A DNA stretch of 64,000 nucleotides from an uncultured Flavobacteriaceae bacterium (GTDB lineage Bacteria; Bacteroidota; Bacteroidia; Flavobacteriales; Flavobacteriaceae). Positions 26,450 to 36,300 of the stretch are shown here, in pieces. The stretch is taken from the NCBI GenBank assembly GCA_947494715.1, contig CANLWG010000001.1, positions 620,001-684,000 of the forward strand. The letters run 5' to 3'. The notes below the pieces were generated by a model that did not search any database, had not been told where the DNA came from, and saw only the letters and a list, made by a program, of their open reading frames with translations. Each line of letters begins with the position of its first letter. Position 1 is the stretch's first letter. Both the position numbers and the translations under genes were made by a program.

Positions 26450-27310
26450 ATGACAAATAAAATTCGATATGGTGTAAGCACTTGGCTATGGCAATCACCT
26501 TTTACAACTGAATCCGTGGCTCTGTTTCCAAAGATCAAGGCCATGGGTTTTGATATGGTCGAAATTCCGGTCGAAGACCCTGAATTGATAGATGGAGTTT
26601 TGGTGAAAGAAGCATTACTTGCAAATGGATTGGAGGCAATCGTTTGTGGTGCCTTTGGCCCGACCAAGGATTTTACCCATGAGGACGTTGATGTTCATGA
26701 AAATTGCTTCCGGTACATAGAAAAGTGTTTTCAGTTATGCAATCAATGGGATACGGATTTTTTAGCAGGGCCCATGTATGCAGCGGTCGGTAAGGCAAGA
26801 CTCATATCCAAGGAACAACGAAAAATAGAATGGGACAGGGCAGTGACCAATCTCAACAAGGTATGCACCATTGCTAATGACTATGGACTTTCCATTGCAC
26901 TCGAACCTCTGAATCGTTTTGAATCCGATTTAATAAATACCGCTGAGGATATAATGCGTTTGATAAAGGATATCAATCAAAATAATGCAAAAGTGCTGTT
27001 GGATGGATTTCATATGACCATTGAAGAAAAGGATATCAAAGAAGCCATAAAAAGGGTGGGTGATAAGCTGATTCACGTACAGGTTTCCGAAAATCACAGG
27101 GGGGTTCCGGGTACCGGGTTGACTCCTTGGAACGATTTTAAAATGGCCTTGGTCGATATCGATTATCAAGGAGCTATTGTAATAGAAAGTTTTACACCTG
27201 AAATAAAGGAATTGGCAGCTGCTGTCTGCATTTGGAAAAATTTAGCGGCCAATCAAGACGAATTTGCATCAGATGGCCTTCAATTTTTAAAAAAAACATT
27301 CAATACTTAA
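26450..27310 (+). CDS. Sugar epimerase/isomerase of the D-tagatose/D-allulose 3-epimerase type
   Basis: 286 residues from the ATG at 26450, one base after the previous stop; an upstream TTG in the same frame lies inside the preceding gene and is rejected. The protein is an AP-endonuclease-2-type TIM barrel. Expected metal ligands of the ketose 3-epimerase group are visible: Glu in ALEPLNRFESDLINTAEDI, Asp in KVLLDGFHMTIEE, His in IHVQVSENHRGVPGTG, and Glu in GAIVIESFTPE. Such enzymes interconvert ketoses or act on keto-sugar derivatives in the cytoplasm. Its operon position between an extracytoplasmic sugar dehydrogenase and a Gfo/Idh/MocA oxidoreductase suggests that it handles an imported oxidised sugar. 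The exact substrate is not predictable from sequence. Confidence 0.9.
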   Translation: MTNKIRYGVSTWLWQSPFTTESVALFPKIKAMGFDMVEIPVEDPELIDGVLVKEALLANGLEAIVCGAFGPTKDFTHEDVDVHENCFRYIEKCFQLCNQWDTDFLAGPMYAAVGKARLISKEQRKIEWDRAVTNLNKVCTIANDYGLSIALEPLNRFESDLINTAEDIMRLIKDINQNNAKVLLDGFHMTIEEKDIKEAIKRVGDKLIHVQVSENHRGVPGTGLTPWNDFKMALVDIDYQGAIVIESFTPEIKELAAAVCIWKNLAANQDEFASDGLQFLKKTFNT

Positions 27311-27314
27311 AATT

Positions 27315-28442
27315 ATGAGCGACAAGAAAATAAACATAGCGATTGTAGGTCTAGGATTTGGAGCTGAGTTCATCCCCATCTATCAAAAACACCCTAATGC
27401 AAATCTAGCGGCTATTTGTCAGCGCAACGAGACCAAATTGAACGAATTGGGAGATACCTTTGGCATAGAAAAAAGATATACTTCCTTTGATGATCTGTTG
27501 CTGGATACGGAGATCGATGCCGTACATATCAATACCCCTATTCCCGATCATGGTGTACAATCCATAAAAGCCTTGAAAGCTGGAAAACATGTGGCCTGTA
27601 CTGTACCCATGGCCACTACTGTTGAAGAATGTATGGAAATTGTAGAGCTAACCCAAAAGAAAGGGTTGACCTATATGATGATGGAAACGGTGGTATATGC
27701 ACGGGAGTTTCTTTATATGAAAGAACTCTATGAGCAGGGGCAATTGGGTAAGATACAATTCTTAAAGGCAAGCCATCAACAGGATATGGACGGATGGCCC
27801 AATTATTGGCCGGGGTTGCCGCCCATGCATTATGCGACCCATTGTGTCGGACCTGTTTTGGCACTTACAAGGGGAGAGGCAGAATACGTCTCGTGTTTTG
27901 GTTCGGGGACGATCCGGGAAGAACTGATAGCACATTATAATTCACCTTTCGCGGTGGAAACTACACATATTAAGTTTAGAAATTCCGATTTAAGCGCACA
28001 AGTATATCGTTCATTGTTCGATGTTGCCCGGCAGTATAGGGAAAGTTTTGAGGTATATGGTTCCAAGAAGTCCGTTGAATGGCCCTTGATCGAGGGGAAA
28101 CCATTGGTAGTGCACACGGCGAAAAGACCGGAACCGGAAATTCCCGAAGAGATCGAGAGTCCCGATTTCGCAAAATTGCTTCCGACAGAAATACAGCACT
28201 TTACGACCCAAGGAGTATATGATTCGGAAGAGCATCAGCACCTTTCCTTTACTCAAGGCGCCGGACATGGTGGCTCACATCCGCATTTGGTACATGAATT
28301 TATAAATGCTTTGCTAGAGAATAAATCACCTTACCCTGATGCAAAACAGTCGGCAAATATAACCTGTGTTGGGATATTGGCCCACGAATCAGCTTTAAAG
28401 GGAGGTGAGATCATTAAACTACCTGAATTTACTTTATCCTAA
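27315..28442 (+). CDS. Gfo/Idh/MocA-family oxidoreductase
   Basis: 375 residues. The N-terminal Rossmann fold begins INIAIVGLGFGAEFIPIYQ, and the family motif that normally reads EKP is seen as GKHVACTVPMATTVEECMEI. The C-terminal alpha/beta domain contains the ligand region PPMHYATHCVGPVLALTRGEAE, with His residues of the kind used in catalysis. Members oxidise or reduce sugars and inositols with NAD(P), often at C3 of glycosides. The gene starts four bases after the epimerase stop and closes the three-gene operon. The 'EKP' lysine, used for catalysis in many members, is replaced here by the Val-Pro of TVP, which is unusual and suggests a variant mechanism or a different function. Cytoplasmic, no signal peptide. 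Confidence 0.88.
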   Translation: MSDKKINIAIVGLGFGAEFIPIYQKHPNANLAAICQRNETKLNELGDTFGIEKRYTSFDDLLLDTEIDAVHINTPIPDHGVQSIKALKAGKHVACTVPMATTVEECMEIVELTQKKGLTYMMMETVVYAREFLYMKELYEQGQLGKIQFLKASHQQDMDGWPNYWPGLPPMHYATHCVGPVLALTRGEAEYVSCFGSGTIREELIAHYNSPFAVETTHIKFRNSDLSAQVYRSLFDVARQYRESFEVYGSKKSVEWPLIEGKPLVVHTAKRPEPEIPEEIESPDFAKLLPTEIQHFTTQGVYDSEEHQHLSFTQGAGHGGSHPHLVHEFINALLENKSPYPDAKQSANITCVGILAHESALKGGEIIKLPEFTLS

Positions 28443-28555
28443 AATATCACTTCGAAAAAGTAGCGAAAATAAAATCTCTGCTGGAATGAGTTAGCTAGGG
28501 ATTTCTTTACTTGTGACTCCTACGAGCTACTGGGCATACATTTACTTTAATAAAA

Positions 28556-29524
28556 TCAAAGCCCCAAACTATCCATTTTTGATTCTTCGTATCTACCATC
28601 CTCGGCAGGATAACGAAGGATACTTTCATACCTGCCCGATTCCTTGGCCATCGACCAAATTAGGCTTTCCCCTGCGGGAACCCGGGACGGAAGCGTTTTA
28701 AAAATTTCATCCTTGAAAGCTACTGGGGCATCGATGATTTCCCAACCTTCCTGCTTAAATCTGGCAATCAAATCCCCGAGGAAGAGGGCAGAGGTGAGAT
28801 TATGGTGTAAGAGCAAGGTATGATTTATATTTCTGCCCGTAAGTTCATAAGAAAGAGTTTCATAAAAGTTGGCTCTATCCATTATATGTTCAAGATAATA
28901 ATCCCTGAATTTTGACACCTTGGTGCTATCAACCCCCATTTCTTTAATTTTTCGGATGAGCCTTCCGTTTATGTACCAGTCAGAAGCATCAATCGTTACG
29001 TATCCGTTCTTGTAACCATGTTGGGAAAGTACATTACGGATTCCGTCTATTTTATCCCGCGTAGCTCCTTCCTTTAGATAGGGAAATCTGAATAGCTTTT
29101 GATAGTTGGAGTATTTGGATATAATCGTATCCGTATCCAACAACTCTTTTTCAAAGTCTTCAACAGAAAGATCTTCTGAATGGAAACTTGGATGGTTAAA
29201 CGTATGGTTCGCAATACTATGACCGTGGTCGTTCCAACTTTGGAGTAAAAATTTCCCTTTTTGATCTGACTTGTTGGCCCCTGTTACAAAAAAAACGGAT
29301 TTTACTCCCGCCTCATCCAATGAGGATAAGATCATTTGGTTCCATTGTTTAAATGGATAATTCAAAATGTCAGTCGTTATGCCATCGTCGAAAGTGAAGC
29401 TTACTTTGGGTCTATTCAGTTTTTTTGAGATATGACCGGGTTCGACTGATTTGTTTTCGGGACTTCCCTTACAACTTAACACCAGGGACAAAAGAATTAC
29501 TGAAAGGATTGGGTAAGGGTTCAT
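28556..29524 (-). CDS. NodB-type polysaccharide deacetylase lipoprotein
   Basis: 322 residues with a lipobox (LLSLVLSC at about residue 18). The NodB homology domain has motif 1 VSFTFDDG (catalytic Asp and metal Asp), motif 2 HSIANHTFNHPSF (metal His pair), motif 3 RFPYLKEGATRDK, and later YVTIDASDWY and HTLLLHHN. These enzymes remove acetyl groups from carbohydrates such as chitin, peptidoglycan or xylan esters in the periplasm or at the surface. The R-x-P-Y of motif 3 is present, so activity is plausible. It ends in convergence with the Gfo/Idh/MocA gene and has no close partner. The substrate is not known. Confidence 0.85.
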   Translation of the reverse strand: MNPYPILSVILLSLVLSCKGSPENKSVEPGHISKKLNRPKVSFTFDDGITTDILNYPFKQWNQMILSSLDEAGVKSVFFVTGANKSDQKGKFLLQSWNDHGHSIANHTFNHPSFHSEDLSVEDFEKELLDTDTIISKYSNYQKLFRFPYLKEGATRDKIDGIRNVLSQHGYKNGYVTIDASDWYINGRLIRKIKEMGVDSTKVSKFRDYYLEHIMDRANFYETLSYELTGRNINHTLLLHHNLTSALFLGDLIARFKQEGWEIIDAPVAFKDEIFKTLPSRVPAGESLIWSMAKESGRYESILRYPAEDGRYEESKMDSLGL

Positions 29525-29791
29525 TGCTCCGTGTAGGTTTTATGCGTTCAAAAATACCATAAAAGCAAGGAATGGCGATTCATAAAACTATCGATTCTAA
29601 AAACTAGTGGTAAAGGAAGACAGGTCTCCTAATCACTTACCGTACCCCATGCCTTCGCAAAAAGTGTCCTGGCCGAGGACAATCTCGGATGACTAAAGTT
29701 ATGGATCTTCGAAATGGAGAACAAACTGTTTACCGGTGACCTGAAGGACTATCTAATCGTGACATATGATGCCGAAGAAAAGGTGGGCGGC
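29525..29791. other. Intergenic region with a possible gene fragment
   Basis: 267 bases. The part at about 29690-29790 is more GC-rich than the rest and reads in one plus-strand frame as a well-formed peptide segment (MENKLFTGDLKDYLIVTYD and a few more residues) that runs on into DNA antisense to the next gene. No family is recognised; it may be the remnant of a lost gene. No inverted repeats typical of insertion-sequence ends were seen. Confidence 0.3.
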
Positions 29792-30715
29792 CTACCTCTC
29801 TTTCCTAAGCTCCGCGTTCTCCTTTTTCAGTTGCTGGATCTGTTTGTTCATATCTATCATATAGAGCGTAAGTTCCTCGATCTTCTGTAAGAGCTTCGAA
29901 TCCATTTCGCCCAATAGGATGCCGTTCTCGGCGACTTCCTCCGCACTTGGGATGTCCTTTAAATGACCCTTATCTTGTATATGTTCCTCTACTTCTTCCA
30001 AGGTGGGAAGGTTGTAGTCCTTTTCAAAGACAAAGTCCGACCATCCGGTCTCTACCTTTATCTCCTTGGCCCTTACATTTCCGTTGACGGCGAGTTTGAA
30101 GGTGCCTGGAGCCGTAGTACCAATGCCAACATTTCCTCCATTGAACCATGAATCTCCGTTGGAATTAATTAAAAACTTCTGGGAAAATGAATTATCCCTT
30201 CCAGCAATATAACCATCGGAAAGTCCATTAAGGGCTACCTTGTAGGAACCCCCAGTCTGTACGGTAATGACATCCTGGGCCCTAAAGGTTCCATTGACAT
30301 CTAATTTTGTACCTGGTGAGTTAGTTCCGATACCTACATTACCATCCGTCTTTATGGTAAGCCTATCGGCGGACGAAGTCTGAAAGCGTATATCGTTGTC
30401 CGGGGAAGTCCCTTGGGCAAGGTTCCGAAAGTACATTATGTGGGCGAGATTCTCGTCCGCGTCCTGTATCCAATCAAAAAACAAATGGGTGTCCGCTGCC
30501 CTTAGTAAAATCTTTTGATTTGTATCCCTTCCTAATTCAAGGGTGTTATCCGATGAGTTGCTAAAGAAATGGGCATCTTGACCAACGACGTGCAGCTTTG
30601 CCGTTGGAGTCGTTGTTCCAATCCCTACATCTCCACTAGTTGGAAAAGTGTTTGTCTGGGCCAAGGCCATAGTACAGCCCATAAGGGCAAAGAGAAAGAT
30701 TCGGGACTTTTTCAT
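29792..30715 (-). CDS. Exported GNVGIGTTxP-repeat (tail-fibre-like) protein
   Basis: 307 residues with a signal peptide (MKKSRIFLFALMGCTMALAQ). Three copies of the Bacteroidota surface-protein motif are present: SGDVGIGTTTPTAKLHV, DGNVGIGTNSPGTKLDVNG and GGNVGIGTTAPGTFKLAVNG. These beta-helical units resemble phage tail fibres. The C-terminus (YNLPTLEEVEEHIQDKGHLKDIPSAEEV, then LLQKIEELTLYMIDMNKQIQQLKKENAEL) is a conserved module ending in a coiled coil and is likely a trimerisation stalk. Such proteins are exported and are thought to be surface structures, function unknown. The base composition is richer in GC than the neighbouring intergenic DNA. A stand-alone gene, flanked by stretches without genes. 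Confidence 0.8.
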   Translation of the reverse strand: MKKSRIFLFALMGCTMALAQTNTFPTSGDVGIGTTTPTAKLHVVGQDAHFFSNSSDNTLELGRDTNQKILLRAADTHLFFDWIQDADENLAHIMYFRNLAQGTSPDNDIRFQTSSADRLTIKTDGNVGIGTNSPGTKLDVNGTFRAQDVITVQTGGSYKVALNGLSDGYIAGRDNSFSQKFLINSNGDSWFNGGNVGIGTTAPGTFKLAVNGNVRAKEIKVETGWSDFVFEKDYNLPTLEEVEEHIQDKGHLKDIPSAEEVAENGILLGEMDSKLLQKIEELTLYMIDMNKQIQQLKKENAELRKER

Positions 30716-30879
30716 TTTGTCGGGGGTTTTTGTAGGTTAAAGAGTAAATGTAGGAATTTACCTTATTTTTTGCAACCCATGTAGTAATTATTCGATGAAT
30801 GGAACCTACCGGAATATCCTGCTGTCAATGCGCACGTAAATATCTAGGTGCTGGATGACACGAAACCACACAATGCAGT

Positions 30880-31266
30880 TCATTGTTGCCGTGTTACTAA
30901 TTTTTGATGAAATAATTGTGGTTTTCTAACATATGAAGCAAAAATGGTAGCCATAAGAATTAGAATTACAATTTCAGATGGTTTTCCTTTATACATATGA
31001 ATTAAAACAATAAAAGTCATGTAGAAAACCAGCATTGACGTTCCAATTAGTATTGTTTTGTTATATAAGAAAAGAACTGTTCCTATTAAAATAAAAACTC
31101 CGGCCGTAATCATTACTGCACTGCTTTCCACAATTTTTCCAGTTTGGTCGTGATTAATCAATTTGTCCAAAGCATTAGGAATATAGAACAGTATTATTAT
31201 CAATGAAGGGAACCATATCAATATTCGGGTTAAGATTATTTCTACTCCTGATTTTTGTTCCGCCAT
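30880..31266 (-). CDS. Small DoxX-like four-helix membrane protein
   Basis: 128 residues from the ATG at 31266 (the frame is open upstream but overlaps the preceding gene). Four hydrophobic segments are visible: ILIWFPSLIIILFYIPNAL, VMITAGVFILIGTVLFLY, ILIGTSMLVFYMTFIVLIHM and IVILILMATIFASYV. The size and the first-helix motif (N-A-L-D-K-L) followed by a short hydrophilic loop are like the DoxX/DoxD group, but the match is weak, so it is called DoxX-like only. It is the last gene of a three-gene unit with the YdeI-like and amidohydrolase genes, 28 bases after the latter. AT-rich compared with those two, which hints at separate origin. Confidence 0.6.
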   Translation of the reverse strand: MAEQKSGVEIILTRILIWFPSLIIILFYIPNALDKLINHDQTGKIVESSAVMITAGVFILIGTVLFLYNKTILIGTSMLVFYMTFIVLIHMYKGKPSEIVILILMATIFASYVRKPQLFHQKLVTRQQ

Positions 31267-31294
31267 AATTTTATCAGTATTCAGATGGTTTGTT

Positions 31295-32671
31295 TTAATT
31301 GCTCGCCATTTTTTCCGCAATTTCCCGTAGCTTTTGTTCAATAGCTTCTTTGGAATGCCATTTCCCTTGTCGCATTACCCCGGAAATTTGTTGCAAAGCG
31401 TCCAAATTTTCCAATGGATTGGCATCAACTATAAGTAAGTCGGCCTCGAAACCTTCCTTGATTTCACCAAATTGATCGTCCATCCCAAAATAAACCGCTG
31501 GATTTATTGTTCCCGATTGTAAAATTTCCAAAGGGGTAAGCCCAGCATCTTGCATGGCATCGATTTCATGATGGATTGAGAACCCCGGCACATTGAAAAG
31601 TTGTGGGGCATCTGAACCCAGAAGCATGCCATGACCGCCATCCTGCAGTTTCTTCATCAGTTGTCTTCGAATAGCATCAAATTGCTTCCATTGATCGGCA
31701 TCAAATCCCGAGTCCGGTCCCGTGGACTGTTCCTTAATGGCTCCCCAATTGCTCAAGGTTTCCTTGGTCATATATTGCATTTCGGGCTGTGCCAAAAGTT
31801 CTTCGCCATTGGTCGGGGCGAACCATCTTGTAAACAAACTTTGGGTAGGTACTATCCAGACCTTATTTTCTTTGGTCATATGTACCAGTTCATCAATCCT
31901 TGTGGTATCGGCCAGGGAAGTGAAATTGTAACCAAAAAAACCGTTCTGGTCGGGTTTAACATTGGCCGTTTCAGGGACCAATCCTTCTAAAAATCCGTCC
32001 ACGTGGTCAATAGAGACATATTTGCTTTTTAGGGCATGCCGTATTCCCACATCCACCGGAACATGTCCCGCAAATGGAATACCCACTTCATTTGAAGTAC
32101 TGACAATTTGATCGAACACCTCCAATTGGATACCCGGATGGATTTTTAAAAAATCGTACCCATCTTTCTGATAGGCGGTGACCTTAGAAATGGCCTCTTC
32201 CTTGGAGGTAACCGAGTTACCGTTTAAGGACGGACTGGAGGTAAAAATCCTGGGACTTGCTATTTCTCCATTCTTGACTTTCTCCCGGAGCTCTAAATGG
32301 GAAGAGTGTCCCAACATGCCGCGAATAGTGGTAATACCGTTGGATAAGTATAGAAAAAGTACATCTTCCACACGTTCCTTTGAGGTTGGGGGAGAAGGGA
32401 TATGAGCATGCATTTCGGCCAAACCGGGCAGCATAAATTTTCCTTTACCGGCTATTTTGGTTTGATAGCTCTCCGCATTTTCAATACTTTCGGAAATCCC
32501 TTGAATCTTGCCAGAATCGATGACCACCTGTTGGTTTTCCAAAATTTCACCGTTCCGTACATTAACGATATTCACATCCGATACAAGGATCGCAGTAGGG
32601 CTTATTTTCTCCTGTGCCTGATTGCAGGCTGCCAGAAGTAGGGCGAGTAGAATGAAATTGATGTTTTTCAT
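31295..32671 (-). CDS. Amidohydrolase-family lipoprotein
   Basis: 458 residues from the ATG at 32671, which places the signal and lipobox (MKNINFILLALLLAAC) at the N-terminus; longer in-frame starts would overlap the upstream gene and spoil the signal. The metal-dependent amidohydrolase pattern is clear: FMLPGLAEMHAHIPSP (HxH), DFLKIHPG (carboxylatable Lys), FAGHVPVDVGIRHAL (His), HVDGF (His), MLLGSDAPQLF (Asp), and a C-terminal ADLLIVDANPLENL. Likely an exported imidazolonepropionase/prolidase-like enzyme; its substrate cannot be fixed. It is translationally coupled to the YdeI-like gene (ATGA overlap) and is followed by the DoxX-like gene. Confidence 0.87.
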   Translation of the reverse strand: MKNINFILLALLLAACNQAQEKISPTAILVSDVNIVNVRNGEILENQQVVIDSGKIQGISESIENAESYQTKIAGKGKFMLPGLAEMHAHIPSPPTSKERVEDVLFLYLSNGITTIRGMLGHSSHLELREKVKNGEIASPRIFTSSPSLNGNSVTSKEEAISKVTAYQKDGYDFLKIHPGIQLEVFDQIVSTSNEVGIPFAGHVPVDVGIRHALKSKYVSIDHVDGFLEGLVPETANVKPDQNGFFGYNFTSLADTTRIDELVHMTKENKVWIVPTQSLFTRWFAPTNGEELLAQPEMQYMTKETLSNWGAIKEQSTGPDSGFDADQWKQFDAIRRQLMKKLQDGGHGMLLGSDAPQLFNVPGFSIHHEIDAMQDAGLTPLEILQSGTINPAVYFGMDDQFGEIKEGFEADLLIVDANPLENLDALQQISGVMRQGKWHSKEAIEQKLREIAEKMASN

Positions 32672-33252
32672 GACCTTGAATTTTGATTTCTTGATTTTAT
32701 ATTGGCTCTGCATAACCTTATGATTTCTGCTATCCGTATTTTTCGGGTCTCTTCCCTTTTGGCTTGATTGAGCCAATACAGATAACTTTTTCGCTGTCCC
32801 CGGGTAAAGTTTTGATAGTTTTCAAAGGCTTTTTTGTTTCTATTGAAGGCCTTTTGCAAATCTGGGGGCACTACCTCGTTTTCCACATCGTCCAGGGCTG
32901 TCCATGAACCGTCTTCTTTGGCGGCTTCGATCTTTTTTAAACCGCTCTCATGCATTGATCCATTGTCAATAAGTTCTTCTATATGATCTTTATTGATTTT
33001 ACTCCAAACACTTTTAGATTTTCTGGGACAAAAATATTGTCGCCGTTTCCCGTTTCCCAAACTCTTTACCGTACTATCTATCCATCCATAGCATAAGGCA
33101 ACCCGAACCGCCTCTTCCCATCGCATACTATCTTTTTCATGGGCCACGGCATAGAAAATCAAGTGGACACCACCCGTGTTTAAGTGATTTTTATGCAACC
33201 AATTTCGCCATTCGGTATCGTTTCTAAAATAATGTTCTTGAATATCTTTCAT
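32668..33252 (-). CDS. YdeI/OmpD-associated family protein
   Basis: 194 residues. The N-terminal domain (RNDTEWRNWLHKNHLNTGGVHLIFYAV, RWEEAVRVALCYGWIDSTVKSLGNGKRRQYFCPRK, SVWSKINKDHIEELI) is the YdeI family core, with the conserved CYGWIDS and W-S-x-x-N motifs. The C-terminal helical part (VVPPDLQKAFNRNKKAFENYQNFTRGQRKSYLYWLNQAKREETRKIRI) is the OmdA-like domain. No signal peptide; cytoplasmic. The stop overlaps the start of the amidohydrolase gene (ATGA), and together with the membrane gene they form an operon. The function is unknown; the name reflects E. coli data on bacteriocin or polymyxin tolerance. Confidence 0.88.
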   Translation of the reverse strand: MKDIQEHYFRNDTEWRNWLHKNHLNTGGVHLIFYAVAHEKDSMRWEEAVRVALCYGWIDSTVKSLGNGKRRQYFCPRKSKSVWSKINKDHIEELIDNGSMHESGLKKIEAAKEDGSWTALDDVENEVVPPDLQKAFNRNKKAFENYQNFTRGQRKSYLYWLNQAKREETRKIRIAEIIRLCRANIKSRNQNSRS

Positions 33253-33375
33253 GATTTTTATCCAACTGCATCATTTTTCTTAAAAATACTACATTATCCT
33301 TTATCAATTTGGTAAATCGAATCGGTAATACGTATTTTTAGAAATTGTAAAAAACCTAAACGAATTTACGTTACG

Positions 33376-36300
33376 ATGAAGAAAATTTCTTTTTTGGCCG
33401 TGCTGGCACTAATGGGGCTTATGATTATGGGATGTGGAAACAAGCGGAAAGGAGAGCCAAAAGTTCTGGTATTTTCCAAGACCATGGGCTTTAAGCATTC
33501 CTCTATTCCGGCCGGGATGGCAGCCATCCAAAAACTGGGCGAAGAAAATGGCTTTGCCGTCGACACTACAAAAAATGCCGATTTATTCACGGATGAAAAC
33601 CTAGAGCAATACTCAACAATAGTTTTTTTAAGCACTACGGGAAATATTTTGGACCACAAACAGGAAGCTGCATTTGAACGCTATATCCAAGCTGGTGGTG
33701 GCTTTGTTGGGGTACATGCCGCTGCGGATACCGAGTATGATTGGGGTTGGTATAACAAATTGGTCGGGGCTTATTTCCAGAGTCACCCATCGGGCACACC
33801 AGAGGCCGATTTTGTTATAAAGGATAGAAGCTTTATTGCCACCAAACATTTTACGGATTCCATCTGGCATAGAACGGACGAACTATATAACTACAAAAAA
33901 ATAAATCCGGATATCAATATCCTCATGACCCTGGATGAATCCACATACGAGGGAGGCACCAATGGTGATTTTCATCCTATTGCCTGGTATCATGAATTTG
34001 ATGGTGGCCGCGCTTTCTACACCGGAGCAGGGCATACGGAGGAAAGCTATTCCGAGGAAAAGTTCCTACAACATCTTTTAGGCGGTATTCAATATGCGAT
34101 TGGTGACAATTTGCAATTGGATTATAACAAGGCGACTACACAAATCCCACCGGATATCGATCGTTTCTCAAAGGTTCCCTTAACAGTAGGAGAGTTTTTT
34201 GAACCCACAGAGATGGCCGTCCTCCCAAACCATGATGTGTTGATCGGACAGCGAAGAGGAGAAATTTTGGTTTATAGCGATGCTACAAAAGAACTCAAGG
34301 AAGTGGCAAAGTTAGATGTGTATCACAAGACTTTGAACACACCTGGGGTAAATGCGGAAGAAGGCCTTATGGGACTGCAAAAAGATTCCAACTATGCAGA
34401 GAATCACTGGATATATGTTTTTTATGCCCCAACGGGTGACGAATCCGTAAATAGATTATCCCGATTTAAATACGAGGGTGGGGTTTTTGACCTGGCATCT
34501 GAACAAAAAATATTGGATGTAGGAAGTCAGCGGGAAATATGCTGTCATACCGGGGGATCCATTGCGTTCGATGGAAATGGGCTGCTTTATCTTTCCACTG
34601 GAGACAATTCCACCCCTTTCAATGAAAAGGATGTGAAATATGTAAATAGTGGTTATGCACCTTTGAATGATGTTCCTGGACATAAACAATATGATGCTCG
34701 CCGTTCTTCTGGTAACACCAATGATCTTCGTGGGAAAATTTTACGGATTAAAGTGAACGAAGATGGTAGCTATGATATTCCGGAAGGAAACCTTTTCGCG
34801 GTCGGAATGGAAAAAACACGCCCCGAAATTTATACCATGGGCCATCGGAATCCGTACCGGATTTCCGTGGATAAGAAGAATGGTTATTTATATTGGGGCG
34901 ATGTGGGCCCAGATGCAAGAGCGGATAGTCTGGAGACCCGTGGACACAGAGGTTATGATGAAATGAACCAGGCCCGCGAAGCGGGGAATTTTGGGTGGCC
35001 ATTATTCATTGCGGACAACAAACCCTATGTGGACTATGATTATGAGACTGGGGAGAGTGGAATGACTTTTGATCCCGAAAAGCCTATTAACGATTCCAGG
35101 AACAATACAGGTTTGCAGGAATTGCCACCGGCTCAACCGGCCTACGTGTTCTATCCGTATGTGGACACCAATGATTTTCCTCAGGTAGGTACCGGTGGTC
35201 GAAACGCCATGGCAGGCCCGGCCTATTATTCAGATATGTATCCCAATGGAGGAGGACTCCCTAAGTATTACGATGGTAAGGTGATTATTTACGATTGGAT
35301 GCGGGGCTGGATGAAGGCCGTTACACTTTTTGAGGACGGCACTTTCAATAAAATGGAGCCTTTTGCCTCGGATATTGAAGTGAACAATCTTATTGATGTG
35401 GAAATGAGCCCGGACGGTAGGGTCTATTTATTGGAATATGGTAGCGGATGGTTCCGTCAGAATGAGGATTCCGGGTTGAGTTATATCGAATACAATAGTG
35501 GAAACCGCCCACCACTTATCGACAATCTCATTGTGGACCACACATCTGGAAAATTGCCTCTTGGTATAAAAGCTAAGGTAGAAGCCCGCGACCGCGAAAA
35601 CAATTCGGTTACCTATATTTGGAATTTGGGTAATGGTGAGCAAATGGAAACACAGGAACCCGAAATAAGCCATACCTATTCCGAAGCTGGAGAATACAAA
35701 GTATCGGTTGAGGTAAAGGATGATAAAGGGGAATCTGCCCAAAGTGAAGTGGTCTCCGTTGTTGCCGGAAATTCCAGACCGGAGGTCGCTATTGATCTCA
35801 AAGGAGGCAATTCTTCATTTTTCCTTCAGGGCGTTCCCGTGAGCTATGAAGTGTCCGTGAACGATGCAGATGGAGACCCGATAGATGAATCCAATATATT
35901 TGTCTCCGTGGATTATATGGAAAGTTTGGATGAGGTGAATATGTCCTTGGGGCACCAGCAAGTTTCAGCTGCGGTGACTGGCAAGGCATTGACCCAGGGG
36001 ATGGATTGTAAGACGTGTCATAAAGAGGCCGAAGCTTCCATCGGCCCAAATTATATGGATGTGGCGAAGAAATATCTGGAAGAACCCAATGCCATGTCCT
36101 ATTTGCAAAATAAAATTATTAGTGGTGGTGGCGGTGTTTGGGGAGAAGTAGTTATGCCGGCGCACCCCAATATTACCAAAAGTGAGGCTCGTCAGATAAC
36201 GGAGTACATCATGTCCTTGGCTGCAAATGCGGCCGAAAAGCAATCCCTTCCGATTTCAGGAATACTAAATCCCAAACCTACCAAAGGGGCCAATGTAATG

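Noticed and set aside
25987-26667. Open frame of 226 codons antisense to the cupredoxin part of the ThuA gene
   Set aside because: Antisense to a domain with intact copper ligands, and extends into the epimerase gene; not a real gene.
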